Source: Oppiella nova
Taxonomy: Eukaryota; Arthropoda; Arachnida; Sarcoptiformes; Oppiidae
Length of the DNA stretch: 51,273 nucleotides
Assembly (NCBI GenBank): GCA_905397405.1
Contig: CAJPVJ010000052.1
Location: forward strand, 1 to 51,273
Reading direction: 5' to 3'
The notes below the pieces were generated by a model. That model searched no databases. It saw only the letters and a list, made by a program, of their open reading frames with translations, and had not been told where the DNA came from. This document shows, piece after piece, positions 14,401 to 25,945 of the stretch; the stretch's first letter is position 1; every line of letters starts with the position of its first letter. The translations under genes were made by a program, and so were the position numbers.

Positions 14401-17400
14401 GTGGATGAATGAATGAGAGCGAGTGAGCGAGTGGAGAGAGAGAGAGAGAGAGAGCGAGTGGAGAGAGAGAGAGCGAGTGGAGAGAGAGAGCGAGAGAGAG
14501 AGAGAGAGAGAGAGAGATGGGGAGGACTTGTATGCCTGTGATGGTCGGTGAGGTCGCATTGATGTCACATATTCTCACATACGGTATGTAAATAAGAGCC
14601 GTTCACTTGAGACACGTGTACGCGCTCAGTGTCTGTCTGTGGCTCCAGTGCCCCCTCTGAGCCAACACGTGGCGGACTAAGTCGTATGGATTAGATTGCT
14701 TTATAGCCGACTCTGTGTTCACTACTCTTCGGCTGAACATTGAGTTCTCATCGAGAGATGGATAGAGTGTATGGTATGGTATGTATGGTATGGCTAGAGA
14801 TACAATTTGATACGCGTTTGGCTTTGGTTGCAAACAAATTATGTATGGCTTGTGTATGGCTGCAGATGTGGACTCATTATTATCAATGAGATGAACATCC
14901 CATTCACTTAAGCGTAATCTGATGTGACTCTCGTCTCGTCCTTTCAATGCAATCGTTAGTCGTATTATATAATACTTATTGTAGTCATCAGTATTGCTAT
15001 AAAACCGCATCAAAAGTGCCTTTTGTGTGAATACATGAAATGAAATGAAACACAGAATAACACAGAATCGTATCAATGAATCCGTTTCTATCTCTACTTT
15101 AATTCACTACTCATTTGCAGTCATATTCTAGTTGTTGGCATTGCTTTTGGGGTCAAAACCCATTACAACCCTCTCTTCCCAATCTTTATACACAACAACA
15201 CTAACAGTCACTCAGTTATTCAGTACAGAATCGGTGCTCAGTATTGAATAGTGAGTAGAGAGAGAAGTGCTATTAATTTTGTTTTGGTTGTGAACACAAA
15301 TTCGCCCCAAAGCGGCATTTCATCGCATTCTCTGTCATACCATTCAATACAGGAGCTGTTGAACAGTTAGGCTTATGATTATCATTAAGTGAATACCCAA
15401 AAAACACATTATATAACAGTTTTGTAAGAAGAGAGTACAGTGTATGAGAAGTATTGAGAAGCGCCTAATATGTAGAGCAGCTGCAGGTGTAGCGCAAGGA
15501 TAGTGTAGTTTGTTGTGACAAAACTCGACAATGAATACAACGATTATAAAGTTCCTGTTCAGCGAGTGTTTGCATCCATTTGTCATTTGAATATAGTTTT
15601 TTTGTATACAAAACTATACTCTGAAAACAACAATGACTTAACGTCTACTCAATTGACAAACAGGGCATCGAAGTGCTCGTCAATAGTGTACTGTCCTCTC
15701 CATATATAACTCCCCCGCGTTTTATATGCTATTATAAGCTATCATTTCATTTGAGACAATATTAAAGAAACGTTCGGACGAATCGACAATTTGAGAGCTA
15801 TTTTCCAATTCTTGTGTACAATAGAAAGGGCAGAGAACTCAATGTCCAAAAGTTATTGAATTCATACAAATGTAATAAATTATGGCATTTTACTCGAGTC
15901 TCCCTTTTGGTGACTATAAAAGAAGTGCTTAGAATGGACTGAATATTGATATGACATCAAAGCAAACAATAATCAAAGACTTCTCACTTATTATACATTT
16001 TGCAATTTAGTCCAAATATTTCAAACTTAGTTCAAAACTATAGTCCATATGAAAGCAGTGACAATTTATGTAAATTTTCTCAAAATAAGCTAGTTTGTTA
16101 TTGACACATAATGTATCCAAACAGTTATGGATTACAGTTATCGAGAATATTGTGTTTTAGTTGCAAAAATGATTTGCCGATAATGATCTACAGAGTCACA
16201 CTGCATATTGATCCATTTACATATGCAAAGGCCAGGGATGACACACAGCTTGCGTCCGCGGGACTGGCACTCGCAGCACAAGGTGTTTACAGTTGACGTT
16301 TGTATCGGATTTGCATCACAACTATTGTGTAAACGGAATGAACAAACAAATTGCTAAATACAAGAGCAAAGGCTGAACACCAATGCAAATGAAAACCCGT
16401 TGCCTTTGAGTGCGCGGGCGGTATATATGAGGATTGAGATGAATTGGGCGTGAAGTTAAAGGATCAACACATTCACCAACAAATTCATGGCATTCACGGC
16501 TCTCTCACTCTCAATGTCTGTGCCATTGAATACAAAAAAAACCCAACTCTAACTCTCAACTCCAAACTGGGCCACACTTTTTTGTATGACTTTCCCAGAC
16601 TTTCACAACACAAACAATAATTTATAAACAACTTTTTAGACACTTTTACTCAATTTATTTGTCAATAAATTTTGACAATTCTTGGCTATCAATCAAATGG
16701 CGATATTGTATGAAAACATACAATAAATGGATTTTGGAAATTTTATACTTGTGACCACATTTTGTACCATATATATGTACCAGATATCTGTTCCAATATG
16801 CAATCAATATCTTGATGAGAAAAATATTTAAAAAATATATGTAAACAAAAGCAAAAATAGAAATAAATTATTAAAACGGATGAAGAGTTTAGATGAGAGC
16901 CAGAAGAGTAGTTTCCTGTTAGTGACCGGTTATGCCTTGACTTTACTTTAATGACACCGGAAGTGAGGAAATATGAAATGATTGAATTGTCTGATGTTTT
17001 GAGATCCAGAATATAAAACACTGAATGCATTGAAATGTACGGAAAAACAGTGAGAATGTAAACGCAACACAAGAATACAATCACTTATGAGAGCAATGAA
17101 TAGAAAAGTGCGAGAAATTGTAATTACAATTACAAACCAATTGGTGTTAGACTGCGATGAAAGTGAAATGAAAGTTCAAACAAAATGCCTTTTTTGAAGC
17201 AATCATTTTCGCTTTAGCTTTGATTTCTAGATTTTGCTATTAATTTATTTTCCCTGCTTTTGGCGCTCAACACAACATACATTGCAATCAATTGTGGGCA
17301 CAGAATCCACAATAGACTACAACATAGCATAGAATACTGTTTATCAATGTTTGCCAATTTGAACAAAATTTTCAATTAACACTCAAATATTCCCTCTAAT

Positions 17401-17816
17401 GCTATAAAATAACTCACAGAATGACTGTTATGGGCTTTTTATTGCACCAAATAAGACAATAAATATTCATTAAGAATGAGTCCTAATAATTGTTTGTCAT
17501 ATACAAAGTATGTTACAGTGCCAATTATTAAATTAAATAACAAATCAAAATATGAATATTGATTGCCATAAATGTGGTATAATTATACAATAAATGTTTC
17601 TAATTATTAGAAAAAATATTTATTTATAATATTAAAATAACTACAAATCGAGTGATAAATGTGGAGCCAATTAATGTAATAATTAAAAGACAGAACTTAT
17701 ATTTAATTTGGATTCATATTTCAATGTTTGACTCAATACATGCCACTATTTAGTGTGGAATCTATGTCTGACTCCGCAAAGGAAGGAAAACGGAAAAAGT
17801 CGGGATTTCCTTCGGT

Positions 17817-17855
<39 letters not shown>

Positions 17856-20800
17856 TGGTTGTGCACAGGCTTTGTGTGGCGTTCCCTTTCTTATTACTGT
17901 ATATACAGTATATAATATCGTTAAATATTATATATTGAAGACAAGTAGGAAAGAGTTGAGTTGAGCCGCAATACAACCGACATATCCTCACATCCACTGC
18001 ATTCTTATCAGTATTAATAGAACATTAGGGAAAGGCATATAAGACTATGGCGGACACGAATTGCTCACAAAAGGCTGTTGAGAAAACGTATCGTCAAATC
18101 AAAGAGTGAAATGATTGAGAAGACAAGTCGAGAGAGAGAGAGAGAGAGAGAGCTACCGAAGGAAATCCCGACTTTTTCCGTTTTCCTTCCATTTTGGTAA
18201 ATGTTTTCTTTAGCCCTCAATTCACAAGCATTGGGTTCTCACGCGTCAAAAGAGTGTCAAATCTTTTTTATGTGAAGTGAGCGTAGAATGCATTCAATTT
18301 ATATGAATATAAAGTTAGTGTAACTCTAATGTCATAGAAATGTATAACAAATACAGTGTGGAGTGACTACTGGCACCGTATAAGAGAGAGAGAGAGAGAG
18401 AGAGAGAAAGAGCTGACATAACAAGAGAGACCAACTTTACTCTTCTTTGAGCAATGGATGAACACATGACTGAATAGCAGTCTTATAGAGACATATAATC
18501 TAAAATATTAAATATAGACTTCAAAGAAAGTTGATATCATAGCTGTATAGCTGTTGGCATAAGAACTATGAGTTGAGCACAAGGAGAGAGTGAGTGCTAC
18601 TCTGCAAAAGCTAAGCCAATATAGTATTGGTTTTGATTGTTCACACAAAAAGTGAAAGGATGTTTGAAAGACCACAAACTACTTCGGGCTAAACACTACT
18701 CTCTATCTGCAATACACGACAACCCAATCAAAACATATCGAAAGAGATATTTTATCGCATGAGATATGTTACCAATCGTATGGTGTGTGTTATATAAGCA
18801 CACATTCAGTGCTGATGAGCCCATATTTTTCCATATGTTTCTCAGAGTAAACCAATTCATAATATTGTGACACTACATACCATTGCCTCATATCACAGCA
18901 AACCCTAAGGCTATTGCAATGCTGTTCATCCCAACGTTAATGTATATTCGACTCTCCTTTTGCAATAAATCTTTACGATTATCAACACTATAGCCATAAC
19001 TGTGTGTTCATCACAAGTATAAAGCTTTTGACAAAAGGGTGCGTAGTCGTTTATTAAGCATTAAAAATCGTAGAATAGAGCTAGAACAAAATAAAAAATT
19101 TTGCAACTATTGTTTTTTGGCACCAACCCAACGGTATGGCCAATTTTATCAAGACATAAGGGGAACGGTAGATATGCCTGTCCACCCATAACTTAAAAAC
19201 TATAAGATGTAGGCAAGTTCTGAATTTTGGAAATTGTGCGCAGGGTCAATATGAAAAAACTAATTTCTGGATTTCGCAAAATTATTCCTTGATGATTTTT
19301 AAAAATTCTTTATTTGTGAAAATTGGATAATTTCAAATTCATAAATCTCAGCAACTACTCAATGGATCGGGGTCATCTCAACTTTGTTCGATCTGTCTTT
19401 CAATATACTAAATATTATCTGCTTGCACCAATATTGTATATGGTACACAGAATATTCTAGTTTAGAAATGAATTTTCTCTATGTATTTCGAAAATACAGG
19501 TAAAGGTGTAAAACAATAAACAGGTAGAAGATAAATACATAGAGAAAATTCATTTCTAAACTAGAATATTCTGTGTACTATATACAGTATAGTTGCAAGC
19601 AGATAATATTTAGTTTTTTGAAAGACAAATCGAACAAAGTTGAGATGACCCCAATCCATTGAGTAGTTGCTGAGATTTATGAATTTGAATTTATCCAATT
19701 TTCACAAATAAAGAATTTTTAAAAATCATCAAGGAATAATTTTGCGAAATCCAGAAATTAATTTTTTCATATTGACCCTGCGCACAATTTCCAAAATTCA
19801 GAACTTGCCTACATCTTATAGTTTTTAAGTTATGGGTGGACAGGCATATCTACCGTTCCCCTTATGTCTTGATAAAATTGGCCATACCGTTGGATTGGTG
19901 CCAAAAAACAATAGTTGCAAAATTTTTTATTTTGTTCTAGCTCTATTCTACGATTTTTAATGCTTAATAAACGACTACGCACCCTTTTGTCAAAAGCTTT
20001 ATATTAAATCAATAATACAATGAATACAACAGAATCTATGAAACACTCGTATGAATCAATGCTAAAGAAATACATTCTATTCAATTAAATCTCATTCAAT
20101 GATTCATTTTGAAAATCTATTTAACTATTGATTCCTATAGTATTATATAGTATTATGCAGTACTGTATAAGACTAACAAAGATAGAGTAAATAAAAAGTG
20201 ATATCAACTAAACTCACATTCATTAAATACTACGTATATTTATTTTTATACTGTACAGTACAGTATATACTATTTTCATACTGGCACATTTTTGTAGAAA
20301 AAACAATACAAAAAATGAAAATAATTTACTCGTGATTACATTTTTGGATGTATTATGTTTTCTTAAGATGATTTTAATTTAGTTTTATTATAGACGTGTT
20401 ATTGCATAGTACAGTATGCATGATTAGAAATGTTTAATATTTATTAGATTGTATCACAAAAATAAATAGCAATTAAATAGAGCTATTGAATGGACTTATT
20501 ATAAGGGATTATCTCGTATATGATCCCTAATATACAGTTAATACTGAGACGACAAACAGAGAGCTTTGGTTCAATTTAAGCAGATTTGGCTCATAAGAGG
20601 CACACATACTCTACACGTCTGTAACTATTGCTCCATAGGTTAGCATTGAATGCAACGCCTGTAAAGACACTTCACATCATATAAACCGGGCTTTTATTAG
20701 GACACCAGAGAAGAGATACTTTTTATATATGAGATGATTGTGTCGGCGATTGCAGTCAAAAGTGAACTCTTTTTATAAATTTTCATTTCTGACAGAATTA

Positions 20801-23800
20801 GTGAAGCGTTAACTGACAAAAGGATCGATTACTCCCTCTAAATGTCAAACGAAAGATCTGCTAACAAGTGAATACAAACGCTAACATTCCTCACATGAAA
20901 AGGCTGTCAAATAAAGAGACCTTTTCTTCTATAGTGAAAGTGACCCCAAAGTATAGATCGCACCAAATGTATGGCAAAGTCCCTCGCATTAGACGCGTGA
21001 CCAACGAATTCATTTGAGCGAAAAAAACATTATTTTCTTTGAAAAACATAAAAAGTACACAATTTTAGACTTTTTGTGTTATTTTCCACTATTCTCTATA
21101 GACGTCTGTATAGACTGACTCTACCAGTGCTGTAGTGCTGTTCAACAGTACAGTTGCATTCAGTGATACAAATATCGATCACTCGTGAACTGGTATTGTG
21201 TTGTATTGGGACGACTATGTCCTACAATCACATATAAGAGGAATGGCACCATCTATTAGATCCACAATCATATTGTATAACGACTCGAATATGACAAACG
21301 GCCTCTCAATTCACAAAACGGTATTGAATATTCTAGATGTGTACCTAATATTGACATTTTAAAATAAATATAAGGGCCAAAAAGTATAATAGTGTATTTT
21401 ATATGAACGGGTATTTAGGTTTTGATTGTCATTTTTAATGGAAAAACATTTCCCACCGGAGTTGTGGTGACAATCATTCATAAGCTGTGAATTGTATTGT
21501 ATTTAACAAAATATACAGTTATATAACTGTAATACAAGTGAAATAACATGTATATTACACGTATGGAAATGGAGTGTACAGTAAGTGTAACTCATTTTCA
21601 TAGTGAATGAGTGAATGCATGTATGGCTAGAGTGAGGGGCCGTTGGGGTCAACAGGAGAGTAGTGTTAGTAATGTCTTAATTGACACCATATTGTTAGAC
21701 ACGCGACACAACTGAGTCCACAAACGAGAGTCAATTGAAGCCAATATCGCATAACCTTTTTCTTCCCATGAAGTTTATATTCATATGCATTGAGCTGTAA
21801 ATCATTGATTCGTATATGAAATGGTGACAAAATGACACAAATGTTTTCATTTGTGAAATGAATTTCATGTTCAGCAGTGATTGCAGTCTAATCGACTCGC
21901 TCTCAGTAGTCACTCCACACTGTATTTGTTATACATTTCTATGACATTAGAGTTACGCTAACTTTATATTCATATAAATTGAATGCATTCTACGCTCACT
22001 TCACATAAAAAAGATTTGACACTCTTTTGACGCGTGAGAACCCAATGCTTGTGAATTGAGGGCTAAAGAAAACATTTACCAAAACAGTGACAACTCTGTT
22101 GTCAACTCTCACTCCATTTACTAGTTTTTGTATTCAAACAAATTTGCATTTTACTCATATTCGTATGATATTTTACATTAATTTAAATTGCAACAAACTT
22201 ACCATTTTTCGAAAGTCTAAAATTCTGGGCTGAGTTTCCAGAGTTATGAATTAGGTTTTGTGAGTAAGTCTTATTTTGATCTAAAATATGTTATGAATTT
22301 TAATACAAACTTTTGTATACAATTATTATATAAAAGGGTCTCACATGAGGAGGTGAGAGTCGTTAATGTGCCGATCGATTGGTTTTGTTTCTCCTGTTTG
22401 CATAAACTGAGCGAAGCTATCATTTGGATAAAGAGTTTTTGTTTAATTTAATGTTTGTATTAATGTATGATTAATGATGGATCTATATGTATAATCCATG
22501 TCTCACATTGTCTTAACATCTGGAACTGTGCGAAAACCAGTTCTCCATTATTAGAGTCCGAAACCTTTTTAAAGTCTTCTCGAGTCATACGACACAAGTC
22601 TTTCCCCACGAAATGATTGAATCGATTGATGTCGATGTCGTGCAACGAATAGTCTTTGACCGTCCATTCGAGCCATTGTCTCACTTGTTCCCAATTCCAA
22701 TAGATTGGGTCTAATTCTAGTAAAACAATTGATTTGATTGTTTAAGTGATTGGCTCTTCTATTATCATAAGTAGGAGTAGCGCTAAAATGTTAATGTCTT
22801 TCAAAGACACGATCGACTAAAAAAAGCCATCTCTCTCACTCTCACTCTCTCTCTCCCTCTCTCTCTCTCTCTCCACTCACACATTGTTATCGATCGACGC
22901 ATGACTTATATTACGAACTAATACTCTAAACAATTTTGGTGTTGAGTCTCTGTTTTCTCTCTCTTATCTCAAACTAAACCTATAAAACAAGCAAAGAATG
23001 TACAAAACAATTGGATTTATTGTGCAAATTGTGTCAATTTATGTCATTTTTATGTTTCATATTTATTTGATTAAAAATAATTAATTAAAATATAAGCTCT
23101 AATTAATAAATAAATTGTTGGTAAACTTATAATCAGTTTTTAGGCGATAACTGAGTTGAGAGGAAACGTATGACTTTCCGAGAAGGAAAACAATTGGTAA
23201 TACCCGACATCACTTCCCGACACTTGACATCCGTTTGTCGCTAAATCTGATTCACATCTGATCCCAACAAATACTAATAATAACTATCGAATTCAAAGTA
23301 TTGAAAACTAATTTTTACACTCATTTTCACACCAAACATTGCATAAATGATTTCCCACTGTTTCCAAACAATTTCATTAAGCGATTAATGCATTTAATTC
23401 CTCAAAATTGTCTTAAACTGCTTATAGGATAATATGCATTGAGTTTGCATTACATAATGGGACGGAAGGTGTAATTCAAATAGATGTCAGGCATAGGATT
23501 TCCATACCTGAGAGAAAAACACGCTTTTCTTCGCTATTATTAATAACCGATTCCTGCAGTGAATTCACGCGAAGAGTGTTGAGTTCGTCTTCTCTCAAGG
23601 AATTTAGTTTCGATGAATGGCTTCCGACTAAACAAACAAAATATTTTGTTTATATAATAGTTGTAAAACTTTAATATTTAAAATTTAATATGTTTTATTT
23701 AATTTTATTTAAAGTTATGTTTCTAAAGCTTTTTTTTTATAAATATTGATATTTAAAAACATATACGGAAATATAAAATTGTGAAGAGTTTTTTGATATT

Positions 23801-24766
23801 ATGTAATTGTGTTTGACATTCTAGTGAAATTTAAATATAAATACAAATGAAATTCAACTTGGTAGAAATTACACTAATATAGTATATTGATACAAATTTT
23901 AATGTTTTTTGTTTTTTTTAAAAGATGAAGATTAATACATGTACTGTACTAGTGATGTGTGAGGATCATAGCAAAAATAAATGGGATAATACATTTAAAA
24001 TCTAATTGTAAAAGAGTATATATTTTTTAAATGTTAAGCTAATTCAACAGAAATTCCTGCTTTGTATAAAAATATTAAGAATTAATTTTAAACTTGTCTC
24101 ACAATTGTGAAATTAATGAAATGTACTAGTTATAATGAAAATACGGTAACTTGTGAATGTAGTGATAAGATACAAATGACTTCACTTGTATATTGTTAGC
24201 AATGAATGTGTAAAACACTTACAATTATCAGCAATAGAGTAATGTTGACTATTTGGTTGTGTATTGGTTGAGAAAGCACTTCCATTACATAGGAATTGGT
24301 CCCTCAGAGCAATCAAATGGTTTGTTTCGTTTTCCTGGTTCTTGGGCTCGACTTCTGGTTCTATGCATTTGTCTTCACTGTAGACATAACGGCGCGCGTC
24401 GGCAGCGGCAGAGATATTACACTTATATATGCAAGCATTGGGCCAATTGTTGCCAATCGCCAGTTGTTGGCCACTGTTGCTGTTGAGTGCGGACCCGTTG
24501 GCCTCACCATTACTATTGTCTTCATTACTACTACTGGCGCTGTTCTCCTCCACTTTGACCTGAATGGAGATGCGAGGCGCCGGTCGATTGGACTGTCCGT
24601 GCGTTGAGATGGATGCGGTGGCTGAGGCCAGGATGCTATTGGTATTGCAGACACTGGCCTTATGGAGGATCAGATCGCTATCAAAATCACTCAAATTGTT
24701 TGGCAAAACTGTTCCGCTATTTGTTCCGTTGGTGTTGTTATTAGTAGTATTGGAAAACATCTTCAT
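5730..24766 (-). CDS. ERG-like: ERG/FLI-family ETS transcription factor, nine coding exons recognised, one or more missing
   Basis: Sequence-specific nuclear transcription factor with an N-terminal PNT (SAM-type) domain and a C-terminal ETS DNA-binding domain. Coding exons in transcription order: 24766-24223, 23627-23508, 22716-22507, 12219-12169, 9490-9407, 7334-7287, 6563-6450, 6360-6215, 6071-5730. All internal junctions except one are GT-AG and join in phase. The PNT exon carries [12 protein letters not shown] and GKDLCRM; 7334-7287 gives DPYTMFG, matching DPYQILG of ERG/FLI; 6563-6450 gives [15 protein letters not shown]; 6360-6215 gives the recognition helix ([15 protein letters not shown]). 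This order and the sequence between the domains identify the ERG/FLI subfamily. The C-terminus is Ala/Ser/His-rich. The first ATG in frame is at 24766, just after a possible acceptor near 24800, so a 5' exon may be missing. Joining 22507 directly to 12219 would make TAG, so an exon between them is unlocated. Confidence 0.9.
6215..6563 (-). CDS. ETS DNA-binding domain exon pair
   Basis: Two exons (6563-6450 and 6360-6215) are split by an 89-bp intron inside the codon for Asp in [11 protein letters not shown]. Together they encode the whole winged helix-turn-helix ETS domain, including both conserved arginines of the recognition helix ([10 protein letters not shown]). Sequence identity to vertebrate ERG/FLI is nearly complete in this part. 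Confidence 0.95.
7058..7082. repeat. Tandem pair of GACTACTGGTGC
   Basis: Two exact copies of a 12-base word (7058-7069 and 7071-7082) separated by one base. They lie in the intron between ETS exons 6563-6450 and 7334-7287. Related words occur elsewhere in the window. Confidence 0.8.
7335..9406 (-). other. ETS gene intron (about 2.1 kb)
   Basis: No coding exon was recognised. It contains a (CT)n tract at 8558-8596, and one instance of the CTACTGGTGC motif near 9187. Confidence 0.6.
8558..8596. repeat. (CT)n microsatellite
   Basis: A CT dinucleotide run with CCCT interruptions in an intron of the ETS gene. Confidence 0.95.
10281..11496. repeat. Inverted-repeat pair with 0.95-kb spacer
   Basis: The arm 10281-10409 reappears in reverse complement at 11356-11496. 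Apart from the length of the terminal CT/GA run, I see no mismatch over about 110 bases of unique sequence. Both outer ends are (CT)n or (GA)n tracts. The spacer (10410-11355) carries an (ACTC)n run at its left edge and a comparatively GC-rich patch at 10735-10900, but no recognisable transposase. It sits in the ETS gene intron between exons 12219-12169 and 9490-9407. It is either a non-autonomous element with long terminal inverted repeats or an inverted duplication flanking a micro-inversion. Confidence 0.9.
10411..10447. repeat. (CT)n followed by (ACTC)n
   Basis: A dinucleotide run passes directly into a tetranucleotide run, immediately inside the left arm of the inverted repeat. Confidence 0.95.
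11466..11497. repeat. (GA)n microsatellite at inverted-repeat end
   Basis: Forms the outer end of the right arm of the inverted repeat; it is longer than the matching CT run at 10283-10298, as expected for slippage after the duplication. Confidence 0.95.
14413..14517. repeat. (GA)n with interspersed GCGAGTGGAG units
   Basis: About 105 bases of GA dinucleotides broken by GCGAGTGG blocks, giving a higher-order repeat inside a microsatellite. Intronic. Confidence 0.95.
17781..18190. repeat. Inverted-repeat pair with 0.28-kb spacer
   Basis: 17781-17851 and 18129-18190 are reverse complements. Both comprise about 40 bases starting GGAAGGAAAACGG and then a (CT)n run ending in CG. The spacer 17852-18128 contains a TACTGTATATACAGTA palindrome near 17895. 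The right arm ends one base before the left arm of the next inverted repeat (18192). No coding capacity. Confidence 0.9.
18383..18407. repeat. (GA)n microsatellite
   Basis: A short run just inside the left arm of the 181-bp inverted repeat. Confidence 0.95.
19020..20001. mobile_element. 982-bp foldback (long-hairpin) element, non-autonomous
   Basis: Two arms of about 470 bases (19020-19488 and about 19533-20001) are near-perfect reverse complements around a loop of about 44 bases. The termini read TAAAGCTTTTGAC and its complement, and each is flanked by TA, compatible with a TA target-site duplication as in Tc1/mariner-like elements. TA is common in this AT-rich DNA, so that support is modest. 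No open reading frame is present. The transcript from either strand would fold into a single long double-stranded RNA hairpin, and it lies inside an intron of the ETS gene. Confidence 0.85.
22507..22716 (-). CDS. ETS gene exon encoding the PNT/SAM domain
   Basis: The acceptor is TACTAG at the upstream side and the donor is T|GTGAGA at 22506. The exon has phase 1 on both sides. It encodes about 70 residues aligning with the ERG pointed domain (DPxxW, VRQWLEW, a G-K-x-L-C-x-M-T core, and F-x-M-L-R at the end). It mediates protein-protein interaction in this family. Confidence 0.9.
22829..22873. repeat. (CT)n microsatellite
   Basis: A CT run with ACTC and CCCT interruptions in the intron upstream of the PNT exon. 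Confidence 0.95.
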
Positions 24767-25866
24767 TTGACAAGTTTTTTGAAAGATTTCTCCAAACACT
24801 AAGTGATAGGAAATTATTGTTTTAGAGAAAAGTCAAAATAAATAAAATAAATATAAATACGGTATTAATGTTTGAAAGTTATAGTTAGAATGGAGGGGAA
24901 CGGATGTCTATAATAGGAAAATGAACACAAATTGTATAATTCGTTTGTATTATTGGCTAACTGTGCAAACGCGTCAACACATCAAATACATAACGAGAGA
25001 CTGAATGCAAACAATTTCATTATATTATGTATTACATCATAATTTTGATGTCTGATGTTGTATAACAAATACCCCACTAATTGGTGATCTGTTTTGTATG
25101 CATTGATAGCTCTTGTTTTGACTACATATCAATTGACTTGACTTTCGCTGCCATTCATAGCTTTAAGCAAACCATAAATGCATTAAATTTTTCCCATGAG
25201 GTCCGAGCTCTCAGGACTCCCAATGTTATGGTGAATAACTGGTTGCCAATAGTATAGTTAGTATAGTATAGTATAGTTCACCTCTAAATGCACTTATAAT
25301 GGGCTCACTTATTGTGTGCACCGCATGTAATCAAACTCTGTTACGGCATGTGTTTCAGCATTGCTTTCAACTTTCAAATCGTTTTTCTCTCTACTCTTCC
25401 CTATCGAGCGTTCATTGAATGAAAAATAATATTAATATTTATATGTATTTTCATATCCCATCCAAACAGTCAATAAGTTTGAGCGTTGAATACAATGTAA
25501 TGTTTCATGTTTGGGAGCATCAAAACTAATGAGTTGCATAGTGCTGGTGCCCGCGACTACCCTACCAGTGCCGTGCAGTTATAGTTATACTATTATAGCT
25601 ATATATGCAGTGATGTTAGACATGAAAATGAATTGGAAATCAGCAAAACTGAGTAGTGATGCCAATAAGGAGTGTGTCGTTCGCCAGCACTCATTGTAGT
25701 CGGAAATTGAGTCACAGGGACGGCATGTGAGCCAAACTGCAGTCAGTTGAGGCACTCTATGTGTGCGCCAGCAGTCTATGAGAGCGACACAGCACCGCAT
25801 TTATGTTCAGTTAACCATAAACGGCACGTGTGTGTCGACCCATCCGATCGGCGCATCTCTGCCGAT

Positions 25867-25945
25867 ATACCAGTGCTGTGGCACTGATATACCAGTGCTG
25901 TGGCACTGGTGTACCAGTTCTGTGGCACTGGTATTCTGTGGCACT
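25867..25945. repeat. 22-bp minisatellite of hairpin units (about 3.7 copies)
   Basis: Units 25867-25888, 25889-25910, 25911-25932 and a partial fourth. Each unit contains CCAGTGC, TGTG and GCACTGG, so each can form its own 7-bp stem with a 4-base loop. The third unit has one stem substitution (CCAGTTC). Confidence 0.85.

Larger units (their letters stand above)
18192..22084. repeat. 181-bp inverted-repeat pair with 3.5-kb spacer
   Basis: 18192-18372 and 21904-22084 are near-identical reverse complements (outer end TTTTGGTAAATG, inner end GACTACTG). The spacer includes the complete foldback element 19020-20001. I see no target-site duplication at the outer ends and no transposase in between, so terminal repeats of a DNA transposon are possible but unproven; inverted duplication at the breakpoints of a small inversion fits equally well. 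Confidence 0.9.
12220..22506 (-). other. Large ETS gene intron(s), repeat-rich, about 10 kb
   Basis: At least one coding exon must lie here, because the flanking exons cannot be joined without a stop; I could not identify it. The stretch holds two inverted-repeat pairs, a long foldback element, and (GA)n tracts at 14413-14517, 17818-17851, 18130-18152 and 18383-18407. The rest is AT-rich DNA without recognisable coding capacity. Confidence 0.6.

Noticed and set aside
14603-15076. 157-residue minus-strand open frame
   Set aside because: It has no ATG at its start, no recognisable domain, and no fitting splice sites with the flanking ETS exons; it runs into a microsatellite region.
16111-16296. 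Plus-strand frame containing HIDPFTY, similar to the juxtamembrane motif of Eph receptors
   Set aside because: The match is only about seven residues, the following EDP motif is absent, and no neighbouring kinase or receptor exons are seen.
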